A DNA stretch of 7,904 nt. Source: an uncultured Oscillospiraceae bacterium (GTDB lineage: Bacteria; Bacillota; Clostridia; Oscillospirales; Acutalibacteraceae). The notes below the pieces were generated by a model. That model was not told the origin of the DNA, did no database searches, and worked only from the letters and a program-made list of their open reading frames with translations. The DNA is taken from NCBI GenBank assembly GCA_900547305.1, contig URGH01000091.1, positions 1-7,904 of the forward strand, read 5' to 3'. A program made the translations under genes and the position numbers. Each line of letters starts with the position of its first letter. The stretch's first letter is position 1. Of this stretch, positions 5,417 to 7,904 are shown piece by piece.

Positions 5417-6257
5417 TGTCTGACTCCTTTCGTATGATCTGTCCGTTCAGCAGTATGATGTCTGCCGTTTTGTCGGTGTACAGGCGTATTTCGCTGACCG
5501 TGCGGTTCAGCTGCTCGGCGATGTCTGCCGTACTGCCAAGTTCGGCCTTCAGCCTTTGTACGGCGCAGCACCCGTTGCCGAGTTCTTTATATTTCCGGGC
5601 GAGGCACTCCGTCATTTTGCTTCGCAACACAGCCTTGTCTATTTCCGCCATGTCAAGCATTCGGCTGATCTCGTTATTCAGCCGTATTACCTCGGTGCTC
5701 GGCTCGTAGGGTGTTTCGGCGGGCAGTGTGATGCTGTCGGCGGTTACCGTGCCGAGAATGCCGGCGAGTGCGGTCAGCAGTTCGGCATCGGATATCTCGA
5801 TCCGCAGACGGCAATCCTTGTTTCCGCAAGTCCAGCGCTCTTGGCATTTGCATCGGCTGTCATGTCGGCGGCGCATTCGGTCACCGCAGCTTGGGCATCG
5901 GACGGGGACGGTCAGCTTGAATATGTCCTGTGCTTTGTTCGTGTTCTTTTGTGTGTTGCGCCCATGCTTTGTTTTCTGTATTTTCTCATAGGTCGCTTGG
6001 TCGATGATCGGCGGATACACCTCTGTACCGAGATATTTTGCGTTGTCAATGAGATGCTTGAGCCGCCCTTTGTTCCAACCGGTAACGCCGTCCCTGTATT
6101 CGATTTTCTCTCTGTTCAGTTGCTCGCCTATGGTCAGCATAGAGGAGCCGCCGAGGTAGTCGGCAAAGATCCGTTTCAGCACTTTGCTCTCCTGTGGCTC
6201 TATGACGATAACGCCGTCTTTACAGCAGTAGCCGTAAGGCAGGGTTCTGTTTTTCAT
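5289..6257 (-). CDS. recombinase-domain protein lacking the serine catalytic domain (second gene of the operon)
   Basis: The 322-residue protein begins at what is normally the middle of a large serine recombinase: LPYGYCCKDGVIVIEPQESKV (6-26) and an IFADYLGGSSMLTIG segment belong to the recombinase DNA-binding domain. A zinc ribbon follows (C121/C124 with C144/C149), then a helical, probably coiled-coil tail. There is no YxRVS nucleophile region, so it cannot cut DNA alone. The ATG at 6257 follows the upstream stop by 7 nt, with GGTGAG overlapping that stop. No catalytic-domain remnant lies between the genes, because the neighbour's own C-terminus fills the space. It therefore looks like a maintained accessory gene rather than a fresh truncation, perhaps a DNA-binding partner or directionality factor (inference). 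The last 42 or so residues are read over the next gene in another frame and resemble no domain, so the original C-terminus may have been nearer 5416. Confidence 0.85.
   Translation of the reverse strand: MKNRTLPYGYCCKDGVIVIEPQESKVLKRIFADYLGGSSMLTIGEQLNREKIEYRDGVTGWNKGRLKHLIDNAKYLGTEVYPPIIDQATYEKIQKTKHGRNTQKNTNKAQDIFKLTVPVRCPSCGDRMRRRHDSRCKCQERWTCGNKDCRLRIEISDAELLTALAGILGTVTADSITLPAETPYEPSTEVIRLNNEISRMLDMAEIDKAVLRSKMTECLARKYKELGNGCCAVQRLKAELGSTADIAEQLNRTVSEIRLYTDKTADIILLNGQIIRKESDNGTDCCIPAESGADNRTDNIGQRERENPLPSPAGGGILPRFH
5424..5430 (-). promoter_or_regulatory. ribosome binding site that fixes the third recombinase start
   Basis: On the minus strand AAAGGAG lies 7 nt before the ATG at 5416. 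It sits within the reading frame of the preceding recombinase gene and shows that the 128-nt overlap is not a start-site error in the third gene. Confidence 0.8.
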
Positions 6258-6264
6258 TCGGTTC

Positions 6265-7809
6265 TCACCGTCCTTTCTTGGGGATTTGCTCGGTCAGTGC
6301 GATGCCGCCGATGAGGTTGAAGGTAAGCTGTTCGCTGCTGTCCACCGTGATACTCTCGACGATTTCGTTAAACAGCCCGTTTTCAAACTCGACGGTCGGC
6401 TCGTATTCATCGAGAGTGCCGTTTAAGTCTTTGAGGGTGGCGAGCAGTTGGTCGTCCTCATCCTCGGTGAGCTTTTGCCGCCGTTCAATGCGTAACTCGG
6501 TGAGACGATTGCCGATCTCCGAAGTCTGTATGGCGTAATCGGCGGCGTTCATAGCACCGCTTGTGTGCAGCCTTGCTATGATATGGTTCTTTGCACCGAG
6601 GTCGGCGATCTCCTTGTCTATCTGCCGTATGCGCTCCTGATTGCGGCTTGTGCGGTCCTGCATGGTTTCCATTTGGTGAATCAGCGTACCGAGCAGTTCG
6701 CCTCGGTAGGTTTTCAGCTTGATAACCATATCGGTGAATATCTCGTATACGATATCCTCACGCACATGGCGGTGTTGACAGTCGGTTGCACCGGACGAGC
6801 GGCAGGAGCATATCCAATGCGCCTTGCCGTTTACCACCTGATGTCGGAAGACTCTGCCGCATTCGGGACAGCGCAGCTTTCCGGTCAGCGGATAGGACTT
6901 TCTTTTGCATCTTTCCGTTTTCCGTGAGCGCAGCAGGTTCTGCGCCGCCTGAAAGGTTTCTCGGCTGACGATGGCAGGGTTGCTGTTCTCCACATAGTAT
7001 TGCGGCAGCCGTCCGTCGTTTTTCATTTTCCGAAACGGCAGGGTTTCGGTGGTGTAGCTCTTTTGCAGGAGCGCATCTCCCATATAGCGTTCATTGTTCA
7101 ACACATAGTTGATCGAACTCGGCAGCCATTTTTCGTAGCCGTGCTTCCGCGGTATGCCGTCCTCATTCAGCATTTTTGCAATGGCAAGCGTTCCGTATCC
7201 TTGGAGATATAGGTCGAATATGCGCCGAATGACCGCCGCCTCCGTTTCGTTGATTACGAGCTCGCCGTCCTTGAGGTCGAAGCCGTAAGCCGGACAGGTG
7301 CAATTGAAGTCACCGGACTGCATCCGCTTTTGATAGCTCCAACGCAAATTCCCCGATATGTTCACACTTTCTTGCTGTGCGGCCATACCGGGGAATGTTA
7401 CGATCATTTCCATATTCAGTTTTTCGGTGTCGATGCCCTGTTCCTCGAAATACACGCTCACGCCGATCTCTTTGCACATCCGCAGCAGTACGAGCAGCTC
7501 CTCGGTGTTCCGTGCCAATCGGGAAACCGATTTGACGATGATGCGGTCGACCTTTCCTTTCTTGCAGTCGGCTATCAGCCGATTCAGCTCGTCCCGCTTT
7601 TTCATCTCGGTTCCCGTAATGCCCTCATCGGCATAAATATCGACAAGCTGATATTCGGGATGCTTCTTGGCATAGTCGCTGTAGTAGCGGATCTGTGCGG
7701 CGAAGGAATGGAGCTGGTCGGTTGAATCGCTCGATACGCGGCAATACGGGGCTAACCGAAGCCGTTCGGCTGTCTGCTTCTTTGTGCTTGTGATTTCAGT
7801 AATGTTCAT
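6265..7809 (-). CDS. large serine recombinase (first gene of the recombinase operon)
   Basis: The 514-residue protein has the complete large serine recombinase layout. The catalytic domain covers about 18-165: LAPYCRVS with Y22, R24 and nucleophile S26; YADEGITGTEM (59-69); and KSVSRLARN with R97 and R100. The recombinase domain covers about 172-300 and includes LNNERYMGDALLQKSY. A zinc ribbon follows, with C314/C317 and C334 or C336 with C344, and then a coiled coil (about 375-460). The frame stays open to an ATG at 7878, but the start at 7809 is chosen because AAAGGAG (complement of 7816-7822) sits 6 nt upstream and the protein then begins at the usual distance from the catalytic motif. It shares the whole architecture with the third recombinase but differs clearly in sequence, so the two are paralogues and not a recent duplication. 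They could act together as a heteromeric integrase or each handle one reaction direction (inference). Confidence 0.95.
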   Translation of the reverse strand: MNITEITSTKKQTAERLRLAPYCRVSSDSTDQLHSFAAQIRYYSDYAKKHPEYQLVDIYADEGITGTEMKKRDELNRLIADCKKGKVDRIIVKSVSRLARNTEELLVLLRMCKEIGVSVYFEEQGIDTEKLNMEMIVTFPGMAAQQESVNISGNLRWSYQKRMQSGDFNCTCPAYGFDLKDGELVINETEAAVIRRIFDLYLQGYGTLAIAKMLNEDGIPRKHGYEKWLPSSINYVLNNERYMGDALLQKSYTTETLPFRKMKNDGRLPQYYVENSNPAIVSRETFQAAQNLLRSRKTERCKRKSYPLTGKLRCPECGRVFRHQVVNGKAHWICSCRSSGATDCQHRHVREDIVYEIFTDMVIKLKTYRGELLGTLIHQMETMQDRTSRNQERIRQIDKEIADLGAKNHIIARLHTSGAMNAADYAIQTSEIGNRLTELRIERRQKLTEDEDDQLLATLKDLNGTLDEYEPTVEFENGLFNEIVESITVDSSEQLTFNLIGGIALTEQIPKKGR

Positions 7810-7815
7810 GTCTTT

Positions 7816-7822
7816 CTCCTTT
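7816..7822 (-). promoter_or_regulatory. ribosome binding site that fixes the first recombinase start
   Basis: On the minus strand AAAGGAG lies 6 nt before the ATG at 7809, favouring it over the ATG at 7878, before which I see no comparable site. Confidence 0.8.
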
Positions 7823-7824
7823 CC

Positions 7825-7841
7825 GCAAGGGGTCACCTTGC
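7825..7841. repeat. short inverted repeat in the recombinase leader
   Basis: GCAAGG (7825-7830) and CCTTGC (7836-7841) form a perfect 6-bp stem with a 5-nt loop, only 2 nt from the ribosome binding site of the first recombinase. In the mRNA it could restrict ribosome access, or as DNA it could bind a regulator. The rest of the 7842-7904 leader shows no convincing -35/-10 pair. Confidence 0.4.
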
Positions 7842-7904
7842 TGTTATTCGCCTTTTGGCACGACACACCATACCACAATAGTTCGAATACTTCCAGCGGT
7901 TTTT

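Noticed and set aside
4817..5437. 206-residue open frame on the + strand
   Set aside because: It lies antisense to the third and middle recombinase genes. It mirrors their codons and shows no domain.
5556..6314. 252-residue open frame on the + strand
   Set aside because: Antisense shadow of the GC-rich middle recombinase; no recognisable protein.
7865..7877. Perfect mirror repeat ACACCA-T-ACCACA, next to the TTCGAA palindrome (7882-7887), as att core or operator
   Set aside because: Mirror symmetry is not a protein-binding dyad, both are short, and the window ends before any junction can be seen.
7810..7878. 23-residue N-terminal extension of the first recombinase
   Set aside because: The ATG at 7809 has AAAGGAG at the right distance; the extension covers that ribosome binding site and the leader hairpin.

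Overview
The window looks like the end of an integrative and mobilisable element from a Gram-positive anaerobe of the Clostridia, probably a gut Oscillospiraceae/Lachnospiraceae-type genome. The evidence is three features seen together: strong AAAGGAG/GGAGG ribosome binding sites, clustered large serine recombinases of the clostridial type, and small lysine-rich proteins of the kind carried on clostridial mobile elements. Species cannot be fixed from the sequence.

Left edge (1-530, + strand): the 3' end of a gene whose product ends in a membrane-spanning helix, a 41-residue basic protein overlapping it by ATGA, a 56-residue acidic protein, and a 12-bp-stem terminator-like hairpin that closes this set.

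Middle (567-3570, + strand): an AT-rich three-gene operon with its own promoter and terminator. Gene 1 is an sce7726-family protein with a PD-(D/E)XK-nuclease-like D-E-x-K signature. Gene 2 is an sce7725-family (beta-protein-like) partner. Gene 3 is a RES-domain protein, predicted to be an NAD+ phosphorylase, preceded by a two-CxxC zinc ribbon and a HEPN/RES-type N-terminal region. Gaps of 12 and 2 nt, with ribosome binding sites at the end of each preceding gene, show co-expression. No Xre-type antitoxin accompanies the RES protein. This is the most interesting part of the window: it has the make-up of an anti-phage or abortive-infection module in which recognition or nuclease-like proteins could license NAD+ depletion. 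The families are recognised from sequence; the joint function is inference.

The region between convergent operons (3540-3778) holds two strong hairpins, a longer imperfect dyad and a small hairpin just after the recombinase stop. It contains no gene.

Right half (3779-7809, - strand): a three-gene recombinase operon, transcribed leftward in the order catalytic large serine recombinase, recombinase lacking the catalytic domain, catalytic large serine recombinase. The last two genes overlap by 128 nt. These genes are clearly more GC-rich than the middle operon (hand-counted 60-base blocks give 42-62% against 32-33%). This suggests that the middle operon is cargo with a separate history, carried next to the element's integration/excision machinery. 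The last 95 bases lie upstream of the recombinase operon and may hold its promoter or an attachment site, but neither can be proven here.
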